From: Rhodovarius lipocyclicus
GTDB taxonomy: Bacteria; Pseudomonadota; Alphaproteobacteria; Acetobacterales; Acetobacteraceae
Assembly: GCF_009900765.1 (NCBI RefSeq)
Contig: NZ_JAAABL010000002.1
Span: 248,001 to 312,000 of the forward strand
Length of the DNA: 64,000 nucleotides
Direction: 5' to 3'
In this document: piece by piece, positions 10,629 through 19,387 of the stretch
Position numbering within the stretch: the first letter of the stretch is position 1
How the letters are laid out: each line of letters starts with the position of its first letter
Translations under genes and position numbers: made by a program
The notes under the pieces: generated by a model
Database searches by the model: none
What the model saw: only the letters and a program-made list of their open reading frames with translations
Told to the model about the DNA's origin: nothing

Positions 10629-11600
10629 TCAGCCGGCGGCGAGCGCCTGGGCGAAGATCGCGGGGTCGGCATTGCCGCCGCTGATGACCACCCCGATGAC
10701 ATCGCCTTTCACCTTGCCGGCCAGCACGGCGGCGAGCGCCACGGAGCCGCCGGGCTCCACGACGATCTTCAGGTGCTCGAAGGCGAAGCGCATGGCGGCG
10801 AAGACTTCCTCCGGCGTCACGTACACGCCGCCCGCCACGCGCGGCGCGTTGACGGCGAAGGTGATCTCGCCGGGCTGCTTGGAGAGCAGGGCATCGCACA
10901 ACCCCGCCCCCTTGCCGTCATTGGCGATGCGGCTGCCGGCGCGCAGGCTTTGGCCGTAATCGTCCCAGCCTTCGGGCTCCACGGCCCAGACCTGGGCGTT
11001 CGGCAGGCGCTCCGCCATCACCAGGGAGCAGCCGCCGAGCAGCCCGCCGCCGCCGGTGCACACCGCGAGGGTGTCGAGGGTCAGGCCCTCGGCCTCCGCG
11101 TCGTCCAGCAGTTCCAGCGCCAGCGTGCCCTGGCCCGCGATCACGTCCTGGTGGTCGAAAGGCGGGATCACCGTGGCGCCGCGCTCGGCGGCCAGCGAGC
11201 GGGCCAGCTCGTCGCGGTCCACCCCATGCCGGTCGAAGGGCACCACCTCGGCGCCCCAGCGCCTAGTGGCGCGCACCTTGATCGAGGGTGCGTCGGCCGG
11301 CATGGCGATGGTGGCGGGCATGCCCAACGCGGCCGCCGCGCAGGCCACGGCCTGGCCGTGATTGCCCGAGGAATGCGTCACCACACCCCCCGCGCGCGCC
11401 GATTCCGGCAGGCGCAGCGCGGCATTGGTGGCGCCCCGCAGCTTGAAGCTGCCCGTCCGCTGCAGCGGCTCGGGCTTCACCAGCACGGTGGCGCCCACGG
11501 CCGCGTCCAGCGCCGGGTGCCGCAGCATGGGTGTGTGCCGGATATGGGGCGCGATCCGCTCGGCCGCGGCCAGCACATCGGCGTAGGAGGGCAGGGCCAT
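10629..11600 (-). CDS. Threonine dehydratase/serine racemase-like PLP enzyme
   Basis: A 323-residue fold-type II PLP enzyme with the Schiff-base lysine in GSFKLRGATNA (Lys53), SSGNHGQAVA as the substrate loop and CTGGGGLLGG as the phosphate-binding glycine loop. There is no ACT regulatory domain, so it is the short catabolic type, like threonine/serine dehydratase, serine racemase or hydroxyaspartate dehydratase; which one cannot be told. Its ATG overlaps the stop of the FAD oxidoreductase (TGATG), implying joint expression and perhaps a shared amino-acid pathway. It lies 93 bases upstream of purH on the same strand. Confidence 0.9.
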   Translation of the reverse strand: MALPSYADVLAAAERIAPHIRHTPMLRHPALDAAVGATVLVKPEPLQRTGSFKLRGATNAALRLPESARAGGVVTHSSGNHGQAVACAAAALGMPATIAMPADAPSIKVRATRRWGAEVVPFDRHGVDRDELARSLAAERGATVIPPFDHQDVIAGQGTLALELLDDAEAEGLTLDTLAVCTGGGGLLGGCSLVMAERLPNAQVWAVEPEGWDDYGQSLRAGSRIANDGKGAGLCDALLSKQPGEITFAVNAPRVAGGVYVTPEEVFAAMRFAFEHLKIVVEPGGSVALAAVLAGKVKGDVIGVVISGGNADPAIFAQALAAG

Positions 11601-12709
11601 CAGTTGAACCTTTTCGGGTCGAGCATCGGCACGGCCTCCGCCACATCGGCATCGGGCGCCGCGCCACGGATCTGAGAGGCGATCAGCCGGCCAGCGGCCG
11701 GCGCGGTCTGGATGCCGTAGCCGCCCTGGCCGCACATCCAGAAGAATCCGGGCTGGCGGCCCGGGCCGATCACCAGGGAGCGGTCCGGCGCGAAGGTGCG
11801 CAGGCCGGCCCAGCTGTGCTCGATGCGCTTCACCTCGATGATCATGCCCTGCTGCATGCGGTCCACGGCGATGGCCACGTCCAGCTCATCCGGCTGGGCG
11901 TCGCAGGGCTCGCTGTCGGTTTCGTCGGCGGGGCTGAGCATCAGCTTGCTGCGGGCCTCGGGCCGGACATACCAGGTGTGGCTGGCGTCATCGACCAGCG
12001 GCCAGCCATGCACGTCGAAGGGGCCGGGGTCGATGATGACGCCGGTGCGGCGCTTGGGCTGCAGCCCGACCTTGGGCTCGCCCGCCAGGGCGGCGACTTC
12101 ATCGCCCCAGGCCCCGGCGGCGTCCACGATCACGGGCGCCACGAACACGGCGCCGGCGCTGGTTTCGGCATGCCACAGCCCGGCTTCGCGCCAGATGCGG
12201 GAGGCCCGGTTGCGCAGGGCGATGGTGCCGCCCAGATGCTTCAGCCGGCGCAGATAGCCCTGGTGCAGCGCGGCCACTTCCATGTCGAAGCAGTCGGTTT
12301 CCAGGGCGGCGGCGGCGACATAGCCATCGCGCAGGGCCGGCACCAGCTCCTTGGCGCGGGCGGGGCTGATCTCCTCGATCACCGCGCCGCCCTTCACCAG
12401 GTCATGCAGCACATGCACCTGGTCGGCCGGGGCGATATGCATCACCGGCCGGTCGGAGGCGAGCGGGGTTTCCGTGAAGCCCTCGGGCGGGGCCTGGAAG
12501 AATTCCTTGGAGGCCGCGGTCAGGATGCGCACATCGGTGGCGCCATAGTTGCGGATCCAGATGGCGGCGCTGCGGCCGGTGGTGTGATAACCGGCCGAGT
12601 CTTCCATCTCCAGCAAAGCCACCTTGTGGGTTTCGGCCAGATTCGCCGCCGCGGTGGCGCCGGACATGCCGGCACCCACCACGATCGCATCCACACGCTG
12701 CGTGTCCAT
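11600..12709 (-). CDS. FAD-dependent oxidoreductase of the DAO family
   Basis: A 369-residue D-amino-acid oxidase/sarcosine oxidase-type flavoprotein. The Rossmann motif VVGAGMSGATAAANL sits at about residues 9-23, TGRSAAIW follows, and the C-terminal FAD contact is MCGQGGYGIQTAPAAGRL. Such enzymes oxidise amino or secondary amine groups; the substrate is not readable. I chose ATG 12709 because AAGGA lies nine bases upstream, although the frame stays open further. It is coupled to the dehydratase-like gene, and diverges from an Ldh2-family dehydrogenase, so amino-acid catabolism is a reasonable inference for this locus. Confidence 0.88.
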   Translation of the reverse strand: MDTQRVDAIVVGAGMSGATAAANLAETHKVALLEMEDSAGYHTTGRSAAIWIRNYGATDVRILTAASKEFFQAPPEGFTETPLASDRPVMHIAPADQVHVLHDLVKGGAVIEEISPARAKELVPALRDGYVAAAALETDCFDMEVAALHQGYLRRLKHLGGTIALRNRASRIWREAGLWHAETSAGAVFVAPVIVDAAGAWGDEVAALAGEPKVGLQPKRRTGVIIDPGPFDVHGWPLVDDASHTWYVRPEARSKLMLSPADETDSEPCDAQPDELDVAIAVDRMQQGMIIEVKRIEHSWAGLRTFAPDRSLVIGPGRQPGFFWMCGQGGYGIQTAPAAGRLIASQIRGAAPDADVAEAVPMLDPKRFN

Positions 12710-12770
12710 CACCAAATATCCTTGCATCTGCCGCATCCTCACGGCGCCGCCTGCATAGAACGGGCGGAGC

Positions 12771-12787
12771 CATGACGCAGCGTCATG
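12771..12787. promoter_or_regulatory. Palindromic operator candidate between divergent operons
   Basis: Perfect inverted repeat with 7-base arms, CATGACG and CGTCATG, separated by CAG. It lies in the 245-base divergent spacer between the FAD oxidoreductase (minus) and the Ldh2 dehydrogenase (plus). The position suits a regulator controlling both directions, but no regulator gene is adjacent. Confidence 0.4.
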
Positions 12788-12904
12788 CGAAGCCTCCATC
12801 ACCCGGGCCGGAAGCGCAACTGCCCCCCAGCCATGCAGGCTGCCGTCAGGGCAGGCTGCGCAGATAGGCGATCGGCTCCGTGTCCCTGGTGCAACCGCCG
12901 CAAT

Positions 12905-12914
12905 CGTTGCAACG
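12905..12914. promoter_or_regulatory. Second palindrome in the divergent spacer
   Basis: Perfect 10-base palindrome CGTTGCAACG, with a further GCAAC copy about 15 bases upstream, 41 bases before the Ldh2 dehydrogenase start. It could be an operator for the plus-strand operon. Ten bases is short in a GC-rich genome, so chance occurrence is possible. Confidence 0.3.
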
Positions 12915-12954
12915 TCCATTCAGCCAAATCACGAATGACGAGGAAACGAGACGT

Positions 12955-14046
12955 ATGGCCGCGACTGACATCCATATCCCCGCCCCGGTTCTGGAGGGTG
13001 TGATCGACCACATCTTCCGTGCGGCGGGCTGCTCGGAGAAGGAAAGCGCGCGCATCGCGAGCCATCTGCTGGGGGCGAACCTGGCCGGCCATGACAGCCA
13101 CGGCGTGGTCCGCGTGCCGCGCTATGTGGAGTGGCTGGAGGCAGGCTTCGTGCTGAAGGGGCAACAGGCCAGCATCATCTCTGACGGCGGGGCCTTCGTG
13201 CTGTTCGACGGCCATTTCGGTTTCGGCCAGACGGTGGCGGAACAGGCCACGCAATTCGCCATCGCGCGGGCGCTCGAAACTGGCTCCTGCATCATGGGGC
13301 TGCGCAATGCGGGGCATATCGGGCGAGTGGGCGACTATTCGGAGATGGCGCTGCGTGCCGGGCTGATCGCCATCAACTTCGTCAATGTCGGCGGCAGCGT
13401 GCTGGTGGCCCCGTTCGGCGGCACGGAACGTCGGTTTTCCACGGCGCCGATCAGCGTGGGCGTGCCACTGCCCGATGGGCCGGTGCTGCTGGATTTCGCA
13501 ACCTCCTTCGTGGCGGAAGGCAAGGTGCTGGTGGCCAGCAATGGCGGCAAGGCCCTGCCGGAAGGCGCGCTGATCGAGCCGGATGGGCGTCTCTCGGCCG
13601 ATCCGCACACGCTGTATGGGCACTATGAGGCGGTGGGTCCGCGCAATGCCTCGCTGGGCCAGGGTGCGATCCGGGCCTTCGGCGACCACAAGGGCTCCGG
13701 CCTGGCCTTGATCTGCGAATTGCTGGCGGGCGCGTTGACGGGCAGCGCCACCTCCGGCCCGGTGAAGGAGCGCGGGCGGATCACCAACGGCATGCTGTCC
13801 ATCCTGCTCTCGCCCCGGCATTTCGGCGATGTGGCGGCCTTCGAGGCGGCGGGCCGGAACTATGTGGAATGGGTGAAGGCCTGCCATCCGGCCGATCCTG
13901 CCTCTCCGGTGCTCATCCCTGGTGAGCCGGAGGCGAAACGCCGTGCCGAACGGCTTGCGCATGGCGTGCCGCTGCCGCAGGAAGCCTGGGCGAATATCAG
14001 GGCCACGGCCGTGAGGCTGGGCGTGACCATACCGGAGGGCCTGTGA
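12955..14046 (+). CDS. Ldh2/malate dehydrogenase family oxidoreductase
   Basis: A 363-residue NAD(P)-dependent dehydrogenase of the Ldh2 family (malate/L-lactate/ureidoglycolate/delta1-piperideine-2-carboxylate enzymes), unrelated to classical Rossmann lactate dehydrogenases. The family signature GHDSHGVVRVPRYVEWL is near residue 42, with the catalytic His in SHG; NVGGSVLVAPFGG and the later FGDHKGSGLALICELL block are also typical. The start at ATG 12955 has GAGGA about ten bases upstream. The stop overlaps the GTG of the next gene. Substrate is unknown; divergence from a DAO-type oxidase hints at imino or keto acid reduction. Confidence 0.9.
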   Translation: MAATDIHIPAPVLEGVIDHIFRAAGCSEKESARIASHLLGANLAGHDSHGVVRVPRYVEWLEAGFVLKGQQASIISDGGAFVLFDGHFGFGQTVAEQATQFAIARALETGSCIMGLRNAGHIGRVGDYSEMALRAGLIAINFVNVGGSVLVAPFGGTERRFSTAPISVGVPLPDGPVLLDFATSFVAEGKVLVASNGGKALPEGALIEPDGRLSADPHTLYGHYEAVGPRNASLGQGAIRAFGDHKGSGLALICELLAGALTGSATSGPVKERGRITNGMLSILLSPRHFGDVAAFEAAGRNYVEWVKACHPADPASPVLIPGEPEAKRRAERLAHGVPLPQEAWANIRATAVRLGVTIPEGL

Positions 14047-14732
14047 GCCAACTTGCCACTCTTCCCCGTTACCAGGCGCTGGCCGCGGCGCGTGAACGCA
14101 TCCTGACCGGCGCTGCCCGGCGCGTGCCGGCTGCCGCCATGGCTTCCCAGGCGCGGGCCATGGGGCTGTGGGGCGGCAAGGAGCCGATCTTCGGCCATGA
14201 CGCGCAGCTGGGGCTGCTGCTGGACCTGGCGGTGTTCGCCCCGGTGGGTGACCACACCCCGGCGCTGGAGCGCGAAGTGCGCGCCAGCGCACCCGCGGAA
14301 GGCAGCGAGCATGCGGAGGTGCTGGCCGCCGCCCAGCAGGCACGCTTCACCCTGTTCCATCTGGGTGCCCCGGCGCCGCAGGGTGGCATCCATGCCATGG
14401 ACATCCTGCGCGGCACGCCGTTGCTGCTGTGGGATGCGGTGCTGGAACGCGAGGAATTCCAGGGCTGTGCCTTCGCCGGCCGCCTGATGCAACTGGGCGA
14501 GGCGGAGATGACCTGCGGCGCCACGGCCCCCGTGACCGACGATGTGCTGCAGATGGTGCTGGGCTTCCCGGTGCCGGAAGCCCCCGCGCCCAGCCACCTG
14601 CCGGCGCTGACCCCGCCCAGCGACGAGGATCTGGCTTCCCTGCGTGAACAGGCGAAGCAGCCAGATTTCACCGTGCGCCTGTACCGGGCCGCATTGAACC
14701 TGGGCCTGCTGGGGCCTTTGCCGAAGCGCTGA
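14043..14732 (+). CDS. Uncharacterised protein coupled to the Ldh2 dehydrogenase
   Basis: A 229-residue protein I do not recognise. It begins with GTG, overlapping the upstream stop codon by four bases (GTGA), so it is very likely translated by coupling. The sequence is Ala/Leu/Pro-rich and soluble, with no signal peptide and no membrane segment; a Pro-rich linker lies near residues 176-192. Codon use and GC content match neighbours, and the unbroken frame plus coupling argue for a real gene. It ends four bases before the convergent RatA/COQ10-like gene. Confidence 0.75.
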   Translation: MSQLATLPRYQALAAARERILTGAARRVPAAAMASQARAMGLWGGKEPIFGHDAQLGLLLDLAVFAPVGDHTPALEREVRASAPAEGSEHAEVLAAAQQARFTLFHLGAPAPQGGIHAMDILRGTPLLLWDAVLEREEFQGCAFAGRLMQLGEAEMTCGATAPVTDDVLQMVLGFPVPEAPAPSHLPALTPPSDEDLASLREQAKQPDFTVRLYRAALNLGLLGPLPKR

Positions 14733-14736
14733 GGCG

Positions 14737-15207
14737 CTACTGCGCGGGCTGGGGCACGCCGCTGCCAGGCGATGAGCCCCGCCCGTAAAGCTGCATGGCC
14801 CGGCGTTCAAAGGCTCGGACCATCATCTGCACGGCCTCGTTGAACACCAGGCCGATGGTGGCTTTCAGCAGCGGGCTGCGGAACTCGAAATCCACGAAGA
14901 AATCCACCTCCGTGCCCTGCGGATGCGGGTTGAAGCGCCAGTTGTTGTTCAGATAGCGGAAGGGGCCGTTCAGATAGCGCACCTTCACTTCCTGCGGACT
15001 GTTCAGTGTGACCTCACTGCGGAACGTCTCCCGGAACACCTTGAAGCCGATCGTCATGTCCGCGATCAGCTGCGTGTCGGTGCTGCTGATCACCCGGGTG
15101 CCCACGCACCAGGGCAGGAATTCCGGATAGCGCCGGACATCCGCCACCAGGGCATACATTTGCTCCGGCGTGTACCGCAGCACCTTCTTCTGCGCGTGGG
15201 TCGGCAT
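14737..15207 (-). CDS. RatA/COQ10-like START-domain protein
   Basis: A 156-residue polyketide cyclase/START-fold protein. The opening YTPEQMYALVADVRRYPEFLPWC and the later GPFRYLNNNWRF block are typical of the family that includes E. coli RatA and mitochondrial Coq10. In alphaproteobacteria a ubiquinone-binding or respiratory role is usually assumed rather than a toxin role. Its start overlaps the lipA stop (TGATG), so it is the last gene of the pyruvate dehydrogenase-lipoate operon. I give no symbol because function is unresolved. Confidence 0.9.
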   Translation of the reverse strand: MPTHAQKKVLRYTPEQMYALVADVRRYPEFLPWCVGTRVISSTDTQLIADMTIGFKVFRETFRSEVTLNSPQEVKVRYLNGPFRYLNNNWRFNPHPQGTEVDFFVDFEFRSPLLKATIGLVFNEAVQMMVRAFERRAMQLYGRGSSPGSGVPQPAQ

Positions 15208-16184
15208 CAGCCCTGGCCGAGGCGCTCGAGGCGGGCCGCCTTCAGCGCGGCGAAGTCGCGGTCCGCATGATAGGAGCTGCGAGTCAGCGGGGTGGAGGAG
15301 ACCAGCAGGAAGCCCTTGCCGCGCGCCGTCTTGGCGTATTCGTCGAACTCCGCGGGCTCCACGAAGCGGGCGACGGCGGCGTGCTTCACGCTGGGCTGCA
15401 GGTACTGGCCGATGGTCAGGAAATCCACATCGGCGCTGCGCAGGTCGTCCATCACCTGCTGCACCTCCATCTTCTCCTCACCCAGCCCGGCCATCAGGCC
15501 GGATTTGGTGAAGATGGTGGGGTCCAGGCGCTTCACCTCATCCAGCAGGCGCAGAGAGTGGAAATAGCGCGCCCCGGGGCGGATGGTGGGGTAGAGGCGC
15601 GGCACGGTTTCCAGATTGTGGTTGAACACATCGGGCCGTGCCTCGACCACCACCTCCAGGGCGCCATCCTTGCGCAGGAAGTCGGGGGTCAGGATCTCGA
15701 TCGTCGTCTCGGGCGCCGCGGCGCGGGTGGCGCGGATGACGCGGGCGAAGTGCTCCGCGCCGCCATCCTTCAGGTCATCGCGGTCCACGCTGGTGATGAC
15801 CACATGGCGCAGGCCCAGCTTGGCCACGGCATCGGCCACGCGGTTCGGCTCATCGGCATCCAGCGGCGCCGGCAGGCCGGTGGTCACGTTGCAGAAGGCG
15901 CAGGCGCGGGTGCAGATCTCGCCCATGATCATCATGGTGGCGTGGCGCTGGGACCAGCACTCGCCGATATTCGGGCAGGCGGCTTCCTCGCACACCGTCA
16001 CCAGCTTGTTGGCGCGCATCAGGTCCCGCGTCTCGGCATAGACGGGGTGCGTGGGCGCCTTCACCCGGATCCAGGCGGGTTTGCGCTGGATCGGGTTGTC
16101 CGGCCGGTGGGCCTTCTCGGGGTGGCGGGCAGCCCCGGCAGCGGGGCTGCCGCTGCCGTGACGGATTTCGATGCGCGTGGCCAT
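15207..16184 (-). CDS. lipA: Lipoyl synthase
   Basis: Radical SAM enzyme that inserts two sulfurs into octanoyl groups on E2 subunits, completing the lipoyl cofactor needed by the upstream-encoded dehydrogenase. Both iron-sulfur sites are visible: the auxiliary cluster cysteines Cys65, Cys70 and Cys76 in the segment starting [13 protein letters not shown], and the radical SAM CxxxCxxC at Cys91, Cys95, Cys98 (CTRACAFC). The start at ATG 16184 (325 residues) fits the family; a longer frame to 16232 exists but lacks support. It lies 44 bases after lpdA. Confidence 0.97.
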   Translation of the reverse strand: MATRIEIRHGSGSPAAGAARHPEKAHRPDNPIQRKPAWIRVKAPTHPVYAETRDLMRANKLVTVCEEAACPNIGECWSQRHATMMIMGEICTRACAFCNVTTGLPAPLDADEPNRVADAVAKLGLRHVVITSVDRDDLKDGGAEHFARVIRATRAAAPETTIEILTPDFLRKDGALEVVVEARPDVFNHNLETVPRLYPTIRPGARYFHSLRLLDEVKRLDPTIFTKSGLMAGLGEEKMEVQQVMDDLRSADVDFLTIGQYLQPSVKHAAVARFVEPAEFDEYAKTARGKGFLLVSSTPLTRSSYHADRDFAALKAARLERLGQG

Positions 16185-16228
16185 GGCTGGGATATAGCCC
16201 CGCACCCTCCCTTCCGGGAGGGGGCGTT

Positions 16229-17623
16229 TCACATGTGAATCACGCGACCATAGGCATCCAGCACGGATTCATGCATGGATTCGCTGATGGTCGGATGCGG
16301 GAAGACCGTGTGCATCAACTCGGCCTCGGTCGATTCCAGGGTGCGGGCGACGACATAGCCCTGGATCATCTCCGTCACCTCGGGGCCGACCATATGGGCG
16401 CCGAGCAATTCGCCGGTCTTGGCGTCGAACACGGTCTTCACCAGGCCCTCGGGCTCACCCATCGCGATGGCCTTGCCATTGCCGATGAAGGGGAAGCGGC
16501 CCACGCGCACCTCATGTCCGGCTTCCTTGGCCTTCGCCTCGGTCAGGCCCACGGAGGCGACCTGCGGCCGGCAATAGGTGCAGCCGGGGATGTTCAGCGT
16601 ATTCATGGCGTGCGGATGCAGGCCGGCGATGGCCTCCACGCAGATCACGCCTTCATGGCTGGCTTTGTGGGCCAGCCAGGGCGGGCCGGCGATGTCACCG
16701 ATGGCATAGACGCCGGGCTCGCCCGTGCGGCCATAGGCGTCGATCTCGATATGGGTGCGATCGACCTTCACCTTGGTACCTTCGAGGCCGAGGTTCTCGA
16801 CATTGCCCACGATGCCAACGGCGGAGATCAGCTTGTCGGCCTTGATCTCCTGCACCTTGCCGTTCGCCTCGACGATGGCGGTGACACCGCCGCCTTCCTT
16901 GCGCACGCCCTGCAGCCGGGCGCCGGTGATCACCTGCATGCCCTGCTTTTCGAAGGATTTGCGCACGAAGGCCGAGATCTCGGCATCCTCGACCGGCAGG
17001 ATGCGGTCCATCACCTCAACCAGCGTCACTTTGGCGCCCATGTTCAGGTAGAAGCTGGCGAATTCGCTGCCGATCGCGCCGCTGCCCATCACGATGATGG
17101 ATTTCGGCAGCGCGTCGGGCACCATCGCCTCGCGGTAGGACCAGATCAGCTTGCCGTCCGGCTCCAGCCCCGGCAGCACGCGGGCGCGGGCGCCGGTGGC
17201 CAGGATGATGTGCTTGGCGGCGATGTCAGCCACCGGCTTGCCGTCCTTGGTGACGGCCAGCTTGCCGGGGCCAGCCAGCGCGCCATGCCCGTCGAACACC
17301 GTAACCTTGTTTTTCTTTAGCAGGTGCTTCACGCCGCCCGAGAGCTGCCCGGCCACGCCGCGGCTGCGTTGTACGACCTTCTTGAAGTCGAAGCGCACAT
17401 TGTCGGCCGCGAAGCCATAGGCATCCAGGCTGTGCAGCAGGTGGTTGATCTCGCTGGCGCGCAGCAGGGCCTTGGTGGGGATGCAGCCCCAGTTGAGACA
17501 GATGCCGCCCAGATGCTCGCGCTCGACCAGCGCGACCTTCATCTTCAGCTGCGCGGCGCGGATCGCGGCGACATAGCCACCCGGGCCACCGCCCACCACG
17601 ACGACATCGAACTGTTCTGCCAT
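16229..17623 (-). CDS. lpdA: Dihydrolipoyl dehydrogenase (E3)
   Basis: FAD-dependent E3 that reoxidises dihydrolipoamide with NAD+. The 464-residue protein has the FAD motif [12 protein letters not shown], the redox disulfide Cys42/Cys47 in [14 protein letters not shown], an NAD-binding [12 protein letters not shown] motif near residue 180, and the dimer-interface active-site HPT motif (VFPHPTISE, His443). GAGGAG just upstream of ATG 17623 is a strong ribosome site. It sits within the pdh operon, so it probably serves PDH mainly; other copies elsewhere cannot be excluded. Confidence 0.97.
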   Translation of the reverse strand: MAEQFDVVVVGGGPGGYVAAIRAAQLKMKVALVEREHLGGICLNWGCIPTKALLRASEINHLLHSLDAYGFAADNVRFDFKKVVQRSRGVAGQLSGGVKHLLKKNKVTVFDGHGALAGPGKLAVTKDGKPVADIAAKHIILATGARARVLPGLEPDGKLIWSYREAMVPDALPKSIIVMGSGAIGSEFASFYLNMGAKVTLVEVMDRILPVEDAEISAFVRKSFEKQGMQVITGARLQGVRKEGGGVTAIVEANGKVQEIKADKLISAVGIVGNVENLGLEGTKVKVDRTHIEIDAYGRTGEPGVYAIGDIAGPPWLAHKASHEGVICVEAIAGLHPHAMNTLNIPGCTYCRPQVASVGLTEAKAKEAGHEVRVGRFPFIGNGKAIAMGEPEGLVKTVFDAKTGELLGAHMVGPEVTEMIQGYVVARTLESTEAELMHTVFPHPTISESMHESVLDAYGRVIHM

Positions 17624-17633
17624 GTGACTCTCC

Positions 17634-18098
17634 TCAGGCGGCCAACGCGCGCAGCGCGTCGCCGGTCAATCTCTGGTCGGTCCAACCTTGCTGGGGTTCC
17701 GCGCCGATCTGTCCGTAGAAGTCGATCGACGGCGTGTTCCAGTCGAGAACATTCCATTCCAGCGCGCCGTAGCCACCCTGCACGGTGATGCGGGCCAGCT
17801 CCTTCAGCAGCGCCAGGCCATAACCCTTGCCGCGATGCTCGGGCTGGACGAACAAATCCTCGAGCCACAGCCCACGCTTGCCCGCGAAGGTCAGGACGAT
17901 GGGGTAGTAGAGCGCAAGGCCGACCGCCTCGCCCTCCACTTCCAGCAGCAGGGCGGAGCAGGCGCCGCTGTCCAGCAGGGCCGCGATATCGGCCGTGCTG
18001 GCGAGGAACTTGTCCTCAAGCTTCTCATAGACGGCCAGCGCCCGGATCAGGGCGTGGACCGCCCCGGCATCCGCCGCGCTGGCCTGCCGGATGCTCAC
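17634..18098 (-). CDS. GNAT family N-acetyltransferase inside the pdh operon
   Basis: A 154-residue single-domain acetyltransferase. The acetyl-CoA pyrophosphate loop is [19 protein letters not shown], preceded by LWLEDLFV, which resembles the spermidine/spermine (SSAT-like) acetyltransferase branch. The GTG start at 18098 overlaps the pdhC stop by four bases (GTGA), strongly indicating translational coupling with the acetyl-CoA-making complex. The frame stays open upstream to 18149 but the overlap makes GTG the better start. The acceptor (diamine, thialysine or protein lysine) is unknown. Confidence 0.87.
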   Translation of the reverse strand: MSIRQASAADAGAVHALIRALAVYEKLEDKFLASTADIAALLDSGACSALLLEVEGEAVGLALYYPIVLTFAGKRGLWLEDLFVQPEHRGKGYGLALLKELARITVQGGYGALEWNVLDWNTPSIDFYGQIGAEPQQGWTDQRLTGDALRALAA

Positions 18099-19375
18099 AG
18101 CATCAGGCTCAGCGGGTCTTCGACGACGCGCTTGAAGGCGGCCAGCCATTCGGCGGCCAGCGAACCGTCGATCACGCGATGGTCCACCGAAAGCTGGCAG
18201 GTCATCACGGTGGCGATGGCCAGCGCGCCGTTCTTCACCACGGGGCGCTGCTCACCCGCGCCCACGGCCAGGATGCCGGCCTGGGGCGGGTTGATGATGG
18301 CCGCGAAGTCCTTCACGCCATACATGCCCATGTTGGAGATGCTGAAGCAGCCGCCCTGGAACTCCTCGGGCTTCAACTTGCCGGACTTCGCGCGCGCACC
18401 CAGGTCCTTCATCTCGTTCGAGATGGCGGCCAGGCCCTTCACATCGGCGCCCTTCACGATGGGGGTGATCAACCCATCGGGAATGGCGACGGCGACCGAA
18501 ATGTCGATCTCGTCGTAGCGAAGGATCGCGTCCTCGGTCCAACTCGCGGCCACGCCGGGGATGCGGCGCAGCGTGACGGCGGCGGCCTTGATGATCAGGT
18601 CGTTCACCGAGAGCTTGTAGGCGCCGGGGCCTTCCTTGGGCGAGCGGGCGTTCAACTTGGCCCGCAGGTCCAGCAGCGCGTCCAGCTCGATATCCATCGC
18701 CACGTAGAAATGCGGGATGGTCGCCTTGGATTCCGACAGGCGGCGGGCGATCACCTTGCGCATCGTGCTGTTGGGCACGGGCGTGATGGCGGCGCCCACG
18801 GGAAGCGGGGCGGGCTTCGGCGCCGGCGGCGCGGCCACGGGGGCGGAAGCGGCCAGGGGGGCGGGCGCCGGTGCCTTGGCGGGGCTGGAGAGCTGAGCCT
18901 CCACATCCGCCTTCACGATGCGCCCATTCGGGCCGCTGCCGGAGAGCTTGCCCAGGTCGATACCGGCCTGCTGCGCCATCCGCTTCGCAAGCGGAGACGC
19001 CACCACGCGATCACCCGTGGCGGCCGGGGCGGGGGCGGCCGCTTTGGGGGCGGCAGTGGCAGGAGCCTCAGGCGCTGCCACAGCGGCGGCCGGCTTCGGC
19101 GCCGGGGCAGGCGCCGCGCCGGAGACGCTCTCGCCTTCCTCCACCAGCACCGCGATCGGGTCGTTCACCTTCACATTGGCCGTGCCACCGGGCACCAGGA
19201 TCTTGCCGAGGATGCCCTCATCCACGGCTTCCACTTCCATGGTGGCCTTGTCGGTTTCGATCTCGGCGATGATGTCGCCGGCCTTCACCTTGTCGCCCTC
19301 ATTCTTCAGCCAGCGCGCCAGCGTGCCTTCCGTCATGGTCGGCGACAGCGCGGGCATCAGGATATTGGTGGCCAT
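18095..19375 (-). CDS. pdhC: Pyruvate dehydrogenase E2, dihydrolipoamide acetyltransferase
   Basis: Core of the pyruvate dehydrogenase complex, passing the acetyl group from lipoamide to CoA. Domains in order: one lipoyl domain (about 1-80, lipoylated Lys in [10 protein letters not shown]), an Ala/Pro linker, the peripheral subunit-binding domain (about 125-160, [18 protein letters not shown]), a second Ala/Pro linker, and the catalytic domain from about 200 with the active-site DHRVIDG near the C-terminus. The 426-residue length fits a one-lipoyl-domain E2. It starts 12 bases after pdhB. Confidence 0.97.
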   Translation of the reverse strand: MATNILMPALSPTMTEGTLARWLKNEGDKVKAGDIIAEIETDKATMEVEAVDEGILGKILVPGGTANVKVNDPIAVLVEEGESVSGAAPAPAPKPAAAVAAPEAPATAAPKAAAPAPAATGDRVVASPLAKRMAQQAGIDLGKLSGSGPNGRIVKADVEAQLSSPAKAPAPAPLAASAPVAAPPAPKPAPLPVGAAITPVPNSTMRKVIARRLSESKATIPHFYVAMDIELDALLDLRAKLNARSPKEGPGAYKLSVNDLIIKAAAVTLRRIPGVAASWTEDAILRYDEIDISVAVAIPDGLITPIVKGADVKGLAAISNEMKDLGARAKSGKLKPEEFQGGCFSISNMGMYGVKDFAAIINPPQAGILAVGAGEQRPVVKNGALAIATVMTCQLSVDHRVIDGSLAAEWLAAFKRVVEDPLSLML

Positions 19376-19387
19376 GTTGCTTCCCCC

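Noticed and set aside
14737-15207. RatA toxin of a toxin-antitoxin pair
   Set aside because: No RatB-like partner is adjacent. The gene is coupled to lipA, and the COQ10-like START role is more likely in alphaproteobacteria.
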